A stretch of 64,000 nt of DNA, taken from assembly GCA_022559845.1 (NCBI GenBank), contig JAHNEJ010002013.1, forward strand, positions 1,153,351 through 1,217,350, in the 5' to 3' direction. This DNA is from Amorphophallus konjac. Taxonomy: Eukaryota > Streptophyta > Magnoliopsida > Alismatales > Araceae. The first letter of the stretch is position 1. The number at the start of each line of letters is the position of its first letter. Both the position numbers and the translations under genes were made by a program. This document shows positions 34,701-45,346 of the stretch, piece after piece. The notes under the pieces were generated by a model. It searched no databases. It was not told the origin of the DNA and worked only from the letters and a program-made list of their open reading frames with translations.

Positions 34701-34738
34701 CTCAGGGTTCGCAGAGACCCCCTAGGGATCCTCGGTAG
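31729..34738 (+). pseudogene. PMD/coiled-coil gene, copy A (seven exons, stops)
   Basis: Exons with GT-AG borders: 31729-31917 (63 codons; basic KRKRWARRPRRLR then acidic), 32360-33075, 33151-33309, 33388-33756, 33827-33919, 33998-34144, 34220-34738. Exons 2-4 carry the plant mobile domain (PF10536): PLIQALRERWHTPSRAFLMP, MVPTLEDVAWITGLRVDGEA, YAWGAALLAHLIADL, VWSYYYFPM, LRLRLVMRMLGLAQEW. Exons 5-7 form an Arg/Glu-rich coiled coil (REREEREREREDRRAERLRD). The frame changes inside exon 2 near 32820. In-frame stops lie at 33613 (TAG), 33899-33904 (TGA TAG) and 34328 (TGA). PMD proteins act in plant silencing and development or occur as transposon passengers. This copy looks non-functional. Confidence 0.8.
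32008..32237 (+). repeat. GGCGTCCAGG palindromes in intron 1 of copy A (three)
   Basis: Units near 32008 (GGAGGCGTCCAGGGGCCTGG, then ACGCCTCC), 32102 (diverged, TCCATGTCTTAGGACGCTTCC) and 32212 (diverged). All lie within the first intron (31918-32359), with AT-rich spacers. Confidence 0.85.
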
Positions 34739-35130
34739 AGGAGGGAAGAGAGAGATGACCAGGAGGGTGGTAGCGAGAGTTAGAGAGTTGCTTGTACACG
34801 TCACCTTTCTCACTGTATGATGTACTTTAACTATTATATGAAATGGATTTCGTGTGGCGTGCCCTTTTCTTTCCCACACTTTCTTTTACACCACGTTGTT
34901 TACGCTTCACGAGACTTTTACCCTGGACAGAAGGGAACTACTTTGCACGGAGGGATTCTGTTCCTTTTTCGCATTCTTTTGAGTGCGTCTAGGCGCGAGG
35001 ACGCGTCTTAACCTTCGAATTCAAATTTAAAGCGTCGGACGGCCTTTCTTCGTCCGTGCCTTACCCGCAAACGAGCCCGCCCCCGCCAAAATTCGCTCGC
35101 CCCCTTTTCGTCTTCCTCCTCTTTTGATCG
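34739..35130 (+). other. Spacer between cargo copies A and B
   Basis: No gene. A decayed palindrome of the same family lies near 34984-35007 (GCGTCTAGGCGCGAGGACGCG). A weak AT-rich box (AAATTTAAAG, about 35023) is the only promoter-like feature before copy B. Confidence 0.5.
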
Positions 35131-36407
35131 ATGGAGTTCGGTGGGCCCGACCATGGTGAAGGTGGAGAGGGACGAGGAACTCCTCGTCCGAGGAGGGATG
35201 CGCAAGAGCATGGAGCGGCATCCATGGAGGAGGAAGGGCCGCTTCGGGCCCCCGAGGGACCCGAGGGGCTCGATGTCGCGGAGGGAGGTGAACACGGTTT
35301 GGTAGGTCCTCCGATCTCTTCCTCTTTCGATCCATTTTGAGTTTTGAAGTGAGCCGCGCGAGGGGGGAAAGGGTTCGGCGAGTGTTGCACTCAAATGATG
35401 GACGCGTCCTAGACAGGGGACGCGTTCTTTGTTATGATGCGAGGCCCTTCTTTCTTGGTGCAGGACATGGCAAGGACCCTCGGCCTGGCCGATGAGTGGG
35501 CAAGTGCAGACGAGCCGAGCCGTGTCAGGAAGGAGAGTCGCGGCAAGGCGAAGCTCGAGGATTGGCGCATACGTCTCCCTGGACAGCAAGGGAGCGTACT
35601 GGTGCAGGATAGTGCCGACTTCCTGCGGCGGCAGAGAGAGAGTTATGCGGGGCTTCCCCAAGCCAGGGATACGCGCGACGTCGACGGGTCGCGTGCCCAA
35701 TTAGCCGAGGTCAGGCGGCAGCTGGCCGCCACTCAACAGGAACTGTCGCTCCTGGTAAGCTAAGTGCTGCATTTTTTATTTTTAAATGTGGAGCTTAGCT
35801 GACTACTGTTGTTTGTTCATTCCAGCGTGCCCAGCAGACAGCGATGGTGGGAGTGGCTGGCGGCGCATCTTCCAGTTTCTCGGCCCCTTTTCTTGAGATT
35901 ACCTCCCTCCGGGAGCAACTTGCCGGTGCGGTGGCTCGGGCTGCCCGGGCGGAAGAGGAGCGTGATGCCTGGGTGGCCACTGTAGCAGAGCTGCGACATC
36001 GCAGTGAGGAGAGACCTTCTCCAGACATCCTGGAGTTAAGGGTTCTTTTGCAGATGATGAGGAGAGAGGCAGAGAGAGAGAAAGCTGAGAGAAGGTCCGA
36101 GCGACAGCGGGATCAGACCGAGAGGAGGGCCTTGGAGGCCCAAGTGAGGGAGCTCCAGCTGGGCCTTCAGGCCGTCGTGCAGAGGCTAGGAGGGATGGAG
36201 ACACGCTACGAGAGAGCGCGAGAGTTCGGGGAGCGACTGCGCCAGTCTGGTCGGTTTGCCGCTAGTGGCTTCTTCGCCACGCCAGGGGAGGAGCATCGAG
36301 TCATTGCTGTGGAGCCGGCGCCACGAGGCGAGGCGGGTGCTACTGCACGGGGATCCCGGAGGCTTCTGAGGGACCCTCACCTCAGGGGAGAGGAGAGGGA
36401 CGCCTAG
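35131..36407 (+). CDS. PMD-less coiled-coil gene, copy B (three exons, intact frame)
   Basis: Exon 1 is 35131-35301 (57 codons, MEFGGPDHGEGG..., similar to exon 1 of copy A). The intron holds a palindrome near 35402. Exon 2 is 35464-35754 (97 codons, MARTLGLADEWASADEPSRV), which corresponds to the end of copy A exon 4 plus exon 5. Exon 3 is 35826-36407 (coiled coil, EREKAERRSERQRDQTERRA). The joined frame gives 347 residues without a stop, ending at TAG 36405. The PMD core is gone, and the introns between A's exons 4/5 and 6/7 are absent. It could produce a nuclear-type acidic and coiled-coil protein, but expression is unknown. Confidence 0.7.
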
Positions 36408-36910
36408 AGGGACGAGCATGAAGATAATGGCACGAGTTGGCGAGCCAGTGGACCCGCCTCATCTCTATGATTGTAGTGTTTATGATAGCTTATGTAGAAT
36501 TATGAATGGAGTGATTTGATTTTCTGCTGCTTGTTTGTTCTCTTGTGCGTTCCTTCTTCCCTACACTTCTTCTCCTTTGCACTGTTCCCATGTGATGGGT
36601 CTGTCGAGACTCCACCCCGAGCGGAGAATCGCGTCTTGTTGTGACCATTTTCCACGGGAATCTGCCGTCGAAGTCAATAATGACGGCCCTAGTTCCTTCT
36701 CCCGGATGTTGTGTCAAGTTTTGCGGACGTCCTCCAAAACCTGATAGGGTATCCCTAGACAACATAGGGGACTTGTCGTCATATTCTTCGTCCAATCAAT
36801 CACCCTGTACGAGCGGCGAAGTGACACACGGGACCGCATGGTAGGTGCCTCATTGCGAGGGCTATCATTAAAGGTGATGGAGGCAATCTTGGCCTGTACT
36901 CCTTCCATTT
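36408..36910 (+). other. Spacer between cargo copies B and C
   Basis: No supported gene. It probably contains the upstream region of copy C, whose TATA box is at 36912. Confidence 0.5.
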
Positions 36911-36911
36911 C

Positions 36912-36918
36912 TATAAAT
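36912..36918 (+). promoter_or_regulatory. TATA box of cargo copy C
   Basis: CTATAAATTC lies about 100 bases before ATG 37013. The leader between them (GGGAGAGGAGGAGTTCAAAA) resembles the leader of the DUF7745-like gene near 29760-29795. Confidence 0.55.
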
Positions 36919-37012
36919 TCTTGTCCCTGTTATCCTCCCAGGTATATCGAGAGCTAACTCGAGGAGCGCAAGTTCTCACGGGAGAGGAGGAGTTCAAAAT
37001 TCTGAGAGTTAG

Positions 37013-39466
37013 ATGGAGGGCGAATCTTCCCACTCCTCGAAGAGAAGCAGGTCCAGTGGTAGTAGTTCTCGGAGGCTTTCGGACCTCGAAGGGCACTTCA
37101 GCGAAAGGGCCCAATAACAACTCGTAAGCTGAGCTTTCCTGCCCTTTTCTCATTCTTTCTTCCTTCCTCTTGACAACACCCTTCTCCATTTCTTATGCAC
37201 GCACAGAGTGTGATGAAATCACACATTTCATGGGAGTTAGCAGTGGCCGCATACAGGGGTCTCCCAGATTTTCAGAAGGCCAGGCTAGACGTGATGGGAT
37301 TTGGCACCTTTCTTCAGATCGAGCCGCTCAAGCTCGACCTGGTCCTGATCCAAGCCTTGTGTGAGAGATGGGACCCAGTGAGTCGGGCATTCCTGATGCC
37401 CTAGGGGCACATGGTGCCCAGCTTGGAGGATGTGGTCCGGATCACAAGCCTGAAGGTGGAGGGCGAGGCAGTGACCGGGGTCACTTATGCGGATTACCGA
37501 GAAGGTGCTCGGAAGCTACTGGGTTTGGACCTAGATGGTCGGAAAAATAGGTCGGTAGCTAGGGCGTCCCTCATGGATGCATTAGGGCTCACCGACACTC
37601 GTCGGCGGGACGATGAATCCTCAGAAGAGTTCATGGAAAGGATGGAAATAGGATGCTGTGCCGTGTACTGCACAGATTTCGGCAACTGGAAAGATGCAAC
37701 ATAGATTTGAGGAGATTTCTCCTCTTCCTTTTGGGGAGATTGGTACTGAGCTCGAAAGGGGACGGTATCCAATGTCGCTTCCTGGAGCTGCTATCAGACC
37801 TTGAAAGAGTAGGGTACTACGCCTGGGGAGCTGCCATGCTGGCGCACTTGTTTGCAGGCCTGTTCCAAGAAGCGGATCGTGAGATGGCTGTGAGTGGTTT
37901 TACACCATTCATCCAGGTATTTTTGGTTTTGCTTGTTTTATATTTTTTTTGCGTTTTTGCAAGGTACTGATGACCTGCGCCGAGCAGCTGTGGAGCTATT
38001 ATTACCTCCCCATGGGGAGAGCTCGGCATTGGCGACCCGTATGGTGCCGCTAGCCAGGCGGTGAGAACCCATCATGAGTGCGGCACCCCTAACCTACCAA
38101 CTGATGGTGCTAAGGCGGGAGCTACAGGAGTTCCCTGCAGCGATGGTAAACTGGAGACCCTACTCAGACATGGTCGATGCCGACCAGCCATGGGTTCTAG
38201 CAAGTCGTGCCCGGTTCGGACGGGAATTATGGATGCACTGCCTGAATGAAATCGAGCCGCTTCGGCTACGATTGGTTATGAGGACTTTGGGACTGGCTCA
38301 AGAATGGGTGGATTCAGCTGCGCCACCTCGTGTCGGGAGAAAGACGTGGGACCGGTGACCTGCATTGACTGGCATGTGCGATTCCCCGAACAGTACAAAG
38401 ACTGGCAACGGGGTGGCATAATCGTGGAATCGCAGGCACGGGATAGCGAGGATTACCTGCGTCTATACAAGACAAGGTACGCAGAGCGGTTCCAACCCGG
38501 GGACTTGCGGAGGTAGGTCTCCCCTTTTTCTCTTTTCTTCTTTCTCCCTTTTTTTGGTTTTCTGGTGGAAATGCTGACTCGTATGGCTGCAGGATATCCG
38601 TGATACGATGATAGCGACTTTACGAACTCGCTTGGCAGAGATGGAGCAACGGTTGGGCGATGCCCGCGGAGCTACGAGCGCCTTGGTAGGTGTACAGTGC
38701 GTTCCTAATTAAAACCGCAGATTCAGATGTTGGCTGCTAATTCACGCGGTCGTAGCATGCCCAGATTGGCGCGGCTTCCCCAGCGATGGGAGTAGGTGGT
38801 GCCTCTTCCAGCTTGTGGATTCCCACCTCAGAACTTGACTTGCTTCATGAGCAACTTGCTCACGCCACGCAGCGTGCTGCGGAGGCAGAAGGGATGCTCT
38901 GTATACAGGTAAAAGTTTCAGTGTTGAGTTCTCTTTGTTTACGCCTTATCGCGTATCTGAGATGGTACACTCTGGCAGGAAAAGGAGACGGAAGACGTGC
39001 TTGCCCAAGCTGCGCAGAGGGCGGCTAGGATAGCAGAGCTGGAGGGGGAACTGCAGCGTCGTCCAGATGACGACTCTTCCAGGGATGCTATGGAACTGAG
39101 GATCACTCTCAGTTGGAGAGGGAAGACCGTGAGAGAGAACGGGCAGAGAGAGAAAGAGCCAACAGATTGACTGAAAGGGAGGAACGAAGGGCCATGGAGG
39201 CCCAGTTGTTCGAACTCCGAACTAGCCTTGGTCTTGCTGAACAGTGGCTGAGAGATGGTGAGGAGCGCTACCGAAGAGCACGAGAGCGTGGCTTTCGTGT
39301 TGGTAGCTTCTCTACTGCTTCCGTGGATCAACGTCGGGGTGTGGGAATAGGAAGGGGAGTACAGAGCGGTAGGAGTACCGCTTTTCGTAGTTGGGTAGCA
39401 CCTTTGAGAGCGTTTTGCCCGGAGAGTAGTGGGACGAGTAATGTAGAGAGAGAGGGCGGAACTTGA
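37013..39466 (+). pseudogene. PMD/coiled-coil gene, copy C (chimeric first exon)
   Basis: Exon 1 (37013-37123, MEGESSHSSKRSR, RRLSDLEGH) matches exon 1 of the DUF7745-like gene, not that of copies A and B, and has TAA at 37115. Exon 2 is 37207-37916 (PMD; TAG at 37402; frame change near 37650). Exon 3/4 is 37988-38512, without the intron that copy A has between AM and VWRPY. Further exons are 38593-38685, 38756-38908 and 38979-39466, the last frameshifted near 39110. The order matches copy A: plant mobile domain, then Arg/Glu-rich coiled coil (EREDRERERAERERANRLTE). It is inactive. Confidence 0.78.
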
Positions 39467-41225
39467 TGTAATTTTTTTGGTTTTTGGAATAAAATACAAG
39501 GTTCGGTTTGTTTGGTTTTCACCTTTGCTTCTGTTGCCTGAATCCCTGCACACATCACTGAAACAAACAAATCAGAATTTCTGTTCTGACTTGGCCCCTT
39601 GCTCAATAAGCAAATGGTCACTATGACTGTCCTTGATAACTGGTCAAGGGGCCAAGCCTTTATTAACGAAGGCAAGGGAAAGATGTGGTGATGATAAATG
39701 CGACAGGCAAGCACACAAATGCAAGCGGTATTAAAAGTGAGATGCTGCACGCAAATGCAATCATGTAAAATTGATTTGTTTTCTTTTTTATATTTGACAT
39801 TTTTTGTTTTATCATAAAAAAGAGTTTTTTTTGTTTGCAAATATGTACATTTTCTCTTTTCTATTTTTTGTTGCTTTTATTATAAATTTTTTTATTGCTA
39901 ATGCCTGTCAAGCACCCAAATGGCACCCAACCTACGAGAATATGGGTTTCTTACTAACCTCCCAAGTATCCTAAGTGCACATCTAGGTTGATTTGGGCCT
40001 CTAGACCCCTCGAATGATGATCCCGCCAGCTAAGACTTACCCTGATGACAATACCGTCATGCCATGCTTAGGCTCCCAGTCGCTTCCGACCACAGGGATT
40101 CACCCAAAAGGTGTTTGAGGTAAGAGATTTGCCCGACCCGGGTCTGTTTCCTCACAACTCTAGATGGTATATGATGGAACACCCTGAACCCTAACGACCA
40201 ACCGCGCGACGCTGACCCGGAATCAGACGCCGTCGCACCCATAGGTGACGCGCTTGCATTGGCCTAAGCCCGAGGTTAAACAAGAAGACATCAAGGTGGT
40301 AAACAGGGGTCTTGACCAGCCAGAAACACGGAGACTCCTTCGCAGCGATAGCTTTTACTTTTCAAAGTAGGCAACCAAATGTGTATATTAAAATAAGGTC
40401 GCAGACCCTAGGCAGTTTTCACCCTTCAGAAACTCCATCGAACCTTCATCTTCAGAGGGAGAAGGAAGAGTGTAGGGGATAAACCTCCTGAGAGGACCGG
40501 CAAAGCCGTTAACCCGGCGAGCGAATAAGGGCCCATTAACTCTTTCCTTTCGGACAACTTCGGACCAAATCTCGAGCATTTACATTCCACGGCCCCCTTT
40601 TGTGGATTCAGACTTTTGCTTTGAGGGGTTCCATTTATCGCATCAGGCACGGTCACGACCAGGCTCTTGATTTTGATTTTGTATTTCTTTTTGTGAGGGA
40701 GATATAGTCGTTTGACGTTTGTGGGCTCCCTTTTCGTATGCCTGCGGGGACACTGCCCTCTTCTCGTGCTCTGATCGATGCTCGAGGAAATGGATCCTAC
40801 TCTTGCCCTTTGGGGTTTGAGTTTCGGTTTCTCATGCTCAGCGTTTTAAGGGCGCCGACTGTCTCATTTGGTCGAAGAGAAAAGAATAAAGATTACAGCT
40901 TCCGGAGATCTTCTGGGTGGGGCCCCACCGTAGGTGATGCTACCGACTTTTTTGAATAAAATACATAAGTGAGCACATGTTAGCTTCCTTCGAGCGAGCA
41001 TAGGCCGACGTGGCCGGACAGGGATCTCCACGGTTCTGGCAAACCAAGACCCGGTGCCTACCAAGCCTTAATGGGCCCTATCCTAACATGAAGGTTAGAT
41101 GCAGGGACTTAACTACATGGTGACTGCCAGGCATCGGCATTTTGAATTTTTCATATTTTTAGTGGTTTTCGGTATTTCTTTATTTTTGATGTTTTTTTAT
41201 CTTTTCATCATTTTTTTGTTTTGTG
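39467..41225. other. 3' UTR of the 27.5-kb element
   Basis: Lies between the integrase stop (minus strand) and the tail of the antisense cargo. No domain seen in any frame. AATAAAA at 39487-39493 could serve copy C. T-rich tracts occur near 39780-39895 and 41150-41220. Confidence 0.6.
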
Positions 41226-42530
41226 CTAAGGGTAGTATTTCTTAAGATAAAGCCCATTCCAAGGGTGGGATAACTCGGTCCCTTCGGCGTTGACTAGCTT
41301 GTAGGCGTTGCCAGGGTACACGGCTTGAATTACAAATGGTCCTTCCCAATTGGGTTGGAGCTTAGAACGCGGACCTCCAGGTTTGACAAAAATTCTTTTT
41401 ACGACCATCTCACCGACTTTGAATTTTCTCTCAACGACTTTCTTTTGGTAAAAGCGAGCGAGTCTATTTTGATACACACGCGCGTGTTCGGCAGCGGCCA
41501 GCCGCTTCTCATCCAAGAGTTCCAACTGGGCGAGGAGTGAATTACGACGATCGTCGAGGGGAAATTCCTCGTCCAATTGTACCCTGAGAGAAGGGATCAG
41601 AGTCTCGTACGGGACTACCGCTTCCATACCATAAGTAAGGGCAAATGGAGTCTGCCCGGTGGGGGTACGGATTGAAGTGCGATAGGCCCATAGGGCTTCG
41701 ATAAGTTTTTCTGGCCAGTCTGAAAACTTACTAGACTCGCAGGTTTTTTTGATGATTTTGAGCAATGTTTTATTGGTGGCCTCCGCTTGGCCGTTACCTT
41801 GTGGGTAATAAGGCGATGAATGATGCAATGCAATTGCGTACCTTTTGCAGAGGTCGCTTAGGTCCTGAGAAATGAACTGTGGCCCATTGTCGGTGACGAT
41901 TGTGCTTGGGACGCCGAATCTGGCGAGGATGTTCTTCATGATGAACTTGCAGACTATTGACGCCTTGATTTCCGCGTAAGCTTCGGCTTCGGCCCATTTG
42001 GTGAAGTATTCCGTCGCAGTAAGGATGAAAGATTTCTGCTTGGTGAGGGAATTGGGATCACCTAGGGGACCAATGATGTCGAATGCCCACATGGAGAAAG
42101 GCCACGGGGAGGATATTGGATGAAGTGAGGAAGATGGTGAATGGATTTTATCGGCGTGAAGTTGACACTTGACACACCTACGGACATAGACAGCACAATC
42201 CTCTTCCATAGTGGGCCAGTAAAAGCCTTGCCGAATGATCTTCTTGGCGAGCATCTGACTATTCACGTGGCCACCGCACACACCCGAGTGCGTCTCCTCT
42301 ACACATTTCCAAACCTCATCGTCACCAAGACATCTTAACAGAATACCAGTAAGGCTCCTCCTATAGAGTAGACCTCCAACCAAAGTATATTTCTGAGCCA
42401 CCCTTCTTATGGCTTTCTTGTCCTCTGTGGTGGCCCCTTCAGGATAAGACTGATCTTGGCAGTATTTGACGATTTCATAGAACCATGGTTTCTCTTCATC
42501 AGCCAGTTCTTCTTCAGCCTCTGCCAACAT
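41226..42530 (-). CDS. pol: Integrase of the 27.5-kb element, intact frame
   Basis: 434 codons without interruption. The zinc finger is H81, H88, C119, C122 (HSGVCGGH, CVKC). The catalytic triad is D151 (AFDIIGPL), D214 (VTDNGPQF) and E250 (GNGQAEATNK), with 35 residues between the last two. The C-terminal tail (LQPNWEGPFVIQAVYPGNAY) follows, with no chromodomain, as expected for Tat. The upstream sequence continues in a shifted frame near 42590, so this is the intact remainder of a broken polyprotein rather than an independent gene. Confidence 0.92.
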   Translation of the reverse strand: MLAEAEEELADEEKPWFYEIVKYCQDQSYPEGATTEDKKAIRRVAQKYTLVGGLLYRRSLTGILLRCLGDDEVWKCVEETHSGVCGGHVNSQMLAKKIIRQGFYWPTMEEDCAVYVRRCVKCQLHADKIHSPSSSLHPISSPWPFSMWAFDIIGPLGDPNSLTKQKSFILTATEYFTKWAEAEAYAEIKASIVCKFIMKNILARFGVPSTIVTDNGPQFISQDLSDLCKRYAIALHHSSPYYPQGNGQAEATNKTLLKIIKKTCESSKFSDWPEKLIEALWAYRTSIRTPTGQTPFALTYGMEAVVPYETLIPSLRVQLDEEFPLDDRRNSLLAQLELLDEKRLAAAEHARVYQNRLARFYQKKVVERKFKVGEMVVKRIFVKPGGPRSKLQPNWEGPFVIQAVYPGNAYKLVNAEGTELSHPWNGLYLKKYYP

Positions 42531-42589
42531 GATTTCCCTCTTCTCAAGGATATCTTCCTGCAGGATCTTCTTGCTATCCTGTCTTTGAT

Positions 42590-43053
42590 ATTTACGTAGG
42601 AAGCATCATCGATTGCAGGGGCGTGAAGTTTGTAGATGGAAATGGACTCAAACCATCTTCCTAGAGGGAACCTTATGGATGATGCCAACGAGGCGAGGGC
42701 ATCGGCGAGAATATTCTGATGACGAGGGACATGAACAAAGATCAGTTTGGTGAACAGTTTGGCAAAGGCAGCAGTGAGTTCTTGGTATGGCTTGAGTTTG
42801 GGATCGCGAGTGCGATATTTAGTGAGCACCTGGCGAAGGATGAGTTGACTATCACCTACGACTCGCAACTCAGTGATACGAAAAGAATGAGCGAGTTCTA
42901 GGCCAGCTAGAAGAGCTTCATATTCGGCTATATTGTTGGTAACTGAAATTTGAGCTGGTATGCCAATGGGAATGTGAGGCCTTCAGGCGACAGGAGGGCG
43001 ACGCCGATTCCTCTCCCTTGAGAATTCAGAGCTCCATCAAAATATAGCGTCCA
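42590..43053 (-). pseudogene. Second (archaeal-type) RNase H of the 27.5-kb element
   Basis: WTLYFDGALNSQGRGIGVAL, then LRVVGDSQLILRQV and VPRHQNILADALASLA. The frame breaks near 42930 (stop and shift) and again near 42590, just before integrase. The dual RNase H arrangement confirms the Tat lineage. Confidence 0.88.
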
Positions 43054-43677
43054 CATTGGCTCATCTGATTGGTTGACGGACATTAGTTCCTCATCTGGAA
43101 ACTCTGATTGGACGGGATCGAACTTGGGAAGAGGATGGTGAGCGAGATGCTCGGCTATGGCATAGCCTTTAATCACCTTTTGCTGGATGTAGGTGATGTC
43201 GAACTGAGAGAGAAAACTTTGCCAGCGTGCTAGCCTATCCGTAAGGACGGATTTCTCCAGAAGGAATTTGATAGGATTCATTCGAGCAATCAAGTGGACC
43301 TCATGAGCCAAGAAGTAGTGCTTCAATTTCTGCACTACCCAAACGAGGGCAGCACATGTTTTCTCCATGACGGTGTACTTCTGCTCACAGGGATTGAGAA
43401 GTTTGGACAAGTAATAGGTTGCCCGTTCCTTGCCTTCTTCATCAGCTTGTGCGAGGACGGCTCCCACGGAGTCATCCAAGACTGAGACGTAAAGGATCAG
43501 AGGTTTTTCTGGTTTAGGTGGAATGAGAACGGGTGGACTAGCCAGATATTCCTTCAACCCTTCAAAAGCTTTCTGACATTTAGAATTCCAGTGGAATTCT
43601 ACTCCTGGCTTGGTCAACTCGTAGAGAGGTCTACACCTTTGTGAATGTTGGGACACAAACCGACGAATAAACTGCAA
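43054..43677 (-). pseudogene. pol: RNase H of the 27.5-kb element
   Basis: LQFIRRFVSQHS (RT connection), then LDDSVGAVLAQADEEGKERA, VMEKTCAALVWVVQKLKHYF, LARWQSFLSQFDITYIQQK. The domain itself is open, continuous with the start of the second RNase H. Confidence 0.88.
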
Positions 43678-44785
43678 CCTCCCGATTAAACCTCAGACTT
43701 CCCTCAAATTCTTGGGAGGTGGCATATCCCTGATAGCCTTAGCTTTGTCGGGATCTATCTCGATCCCTCTTTTACTCACAATGAACCCAGCAATTTACCC
43801 GACGACACACCAAACACACACTTTTTCGGGTTCATTTTCAATTGGAACTCCCTTGACCTCTGCAAGACCTTAGCCAAAACTTCTGGATGTTCCATCCTGG
43901 TCCTTGATTTCACCAATAAGTCATCCACATACACTTCCAGATATATGTGCATCATGTCATGAAATATGGCCATCATAGCTCTTTGGTAAGTAGCTCCAGC
44001 ATTCTTTAATCCGAACGGCATGACCACGTAACAATATGTTCCCCAAGGGGTAGTGAATGACGTCTTTTCCTGATCCTCTTCTGCCAAACGAATTTGATTG
44101 TATCCTGAAAATCCATCCATGAATGAGAGGGTTTCGTAGCCTTCCGTGTTATCAATCAACACATCAATGTGAGGTAAGGGAAAATCATCTTTTGGACACG
44201 CGCGGTTAAGGTCCCGGAAGTCGATGCAAATCCTGACTTTCCCATCTTTCTTCATGACCGGGACAATGTTCGCCACCCATTGAGGATAAAGACGACTCTA
44301 ATGAACCTGGCTTTGTGGAGCTTATCGACCTCTTCTTTCATTTTCAAAGCCATTTGAGGGTGGAAACGCCTTAACCTTTGTTTTACCGAGACGGACCCTG
44401 GTTTTAGGGTTAAACGGTGTTCGACCAAGGTTGAATCTAGACCCGACATATCCTCGTAGCTCCATGCAAACGTGTCCTTATATTCCTTGAGAACCTCAAT
44501 TAATGCCTCTTCTTCAGAGGGTGGTAGGTTGTCACTTATGAGGATGATCCTAGGGTCTTCCTCAGTTCCCAAGTTGACTTCTTTGGTGGATTCTTCTACG
44601 GCGGTTGACGGCTCGTCGAATCTCCTCATTCCACTAGCATATGCGCCAGCCACGTCCTCATATTCCTCACCCTCATCTTCGGTAGGGTATTCTTCATCCG
44701 TGATCTCGTAGACTCCATACCCTTCATCAAATGCACCGTCGCCCTCACATTCTATTTCCGGTAGCCGGATGGGATTTTCTAACAA
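43678..44785 (-). pseudogene. pol: Reverse transcriptase of the 27.5-kb element
   Basis: The lead-in is acidic (DEEYPTEDEGEEYEDVAGAY), then FAWSYEDMSGLD. A frameshift near 44270 falls inside the first fingers motif. The second frame has MANIVPVMKKDGKVRICIDF, RDLNRACPKDDFPLPHID, FMDGFSGYNQIRL, VMPFGLKNAGATY and the active site YVDDLLVKS. A stop near 43776 and another near 43690 break the link to RNase H. It is inactive. Confidence 0.92.
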
Positions 44786-45346
44786 TTGGGGGATGGCAAG
44801 GAGGGCCTGACACCTGGCGGCTAAATCCAGGAGGAATCGACGAGGGATCTGCCTACCCTTGGATTTCTTCCTAGGTACTACCCTTGGCCTATCATTCTAG
44901 ATTGACTGACAATATTTACAGAAGAAGAGGAAGACGAAGGGGATGGTGTAGAATGTACAGGAGAAGACCCCTCAGAGGAGGGGTAGAAAAGGTCGCTCAT
45001 CGGACCTTGGACGGGTGGTCCGCAGGGCGGTACGCACCCGTGGGAGATGTAGGAGGTTTCCTCAACGAAGATGTGTTGTTGGGGAGTTTGAAAATTGACG
45101 TTTTTTTTTCGTTTTCATTTTTAATGACAAAGCAGTGAAAAGAGATTGGAGGAGAGAGAAAAGTGGTTATGGCTAGAGAATTGTGAGGCTCATAGAGCAG
45201 ATCATGGTTGAAGACCTGGCGCGGGTTGAGAAGCCCGCGTAGGTATGTAAGCAGAGAAGGGGATCTGGGAAGATCATCAGACAATTGTCTGGCCCAGGAA
45301 GACGATATCAGCAAAGGCTGAGACGAGTGGATGGAGAAGATGGCGG
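44786..45346 (-). other. Protease-RT linker, broken
   Basis: No domain. A short Ser-rich minus frame (MSDLFYPSSEGSSP, about 45000-44880) and poly-A/T stretches are seen. It corresponds to the variable linker between protease and RT. Confidence 0.5.
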
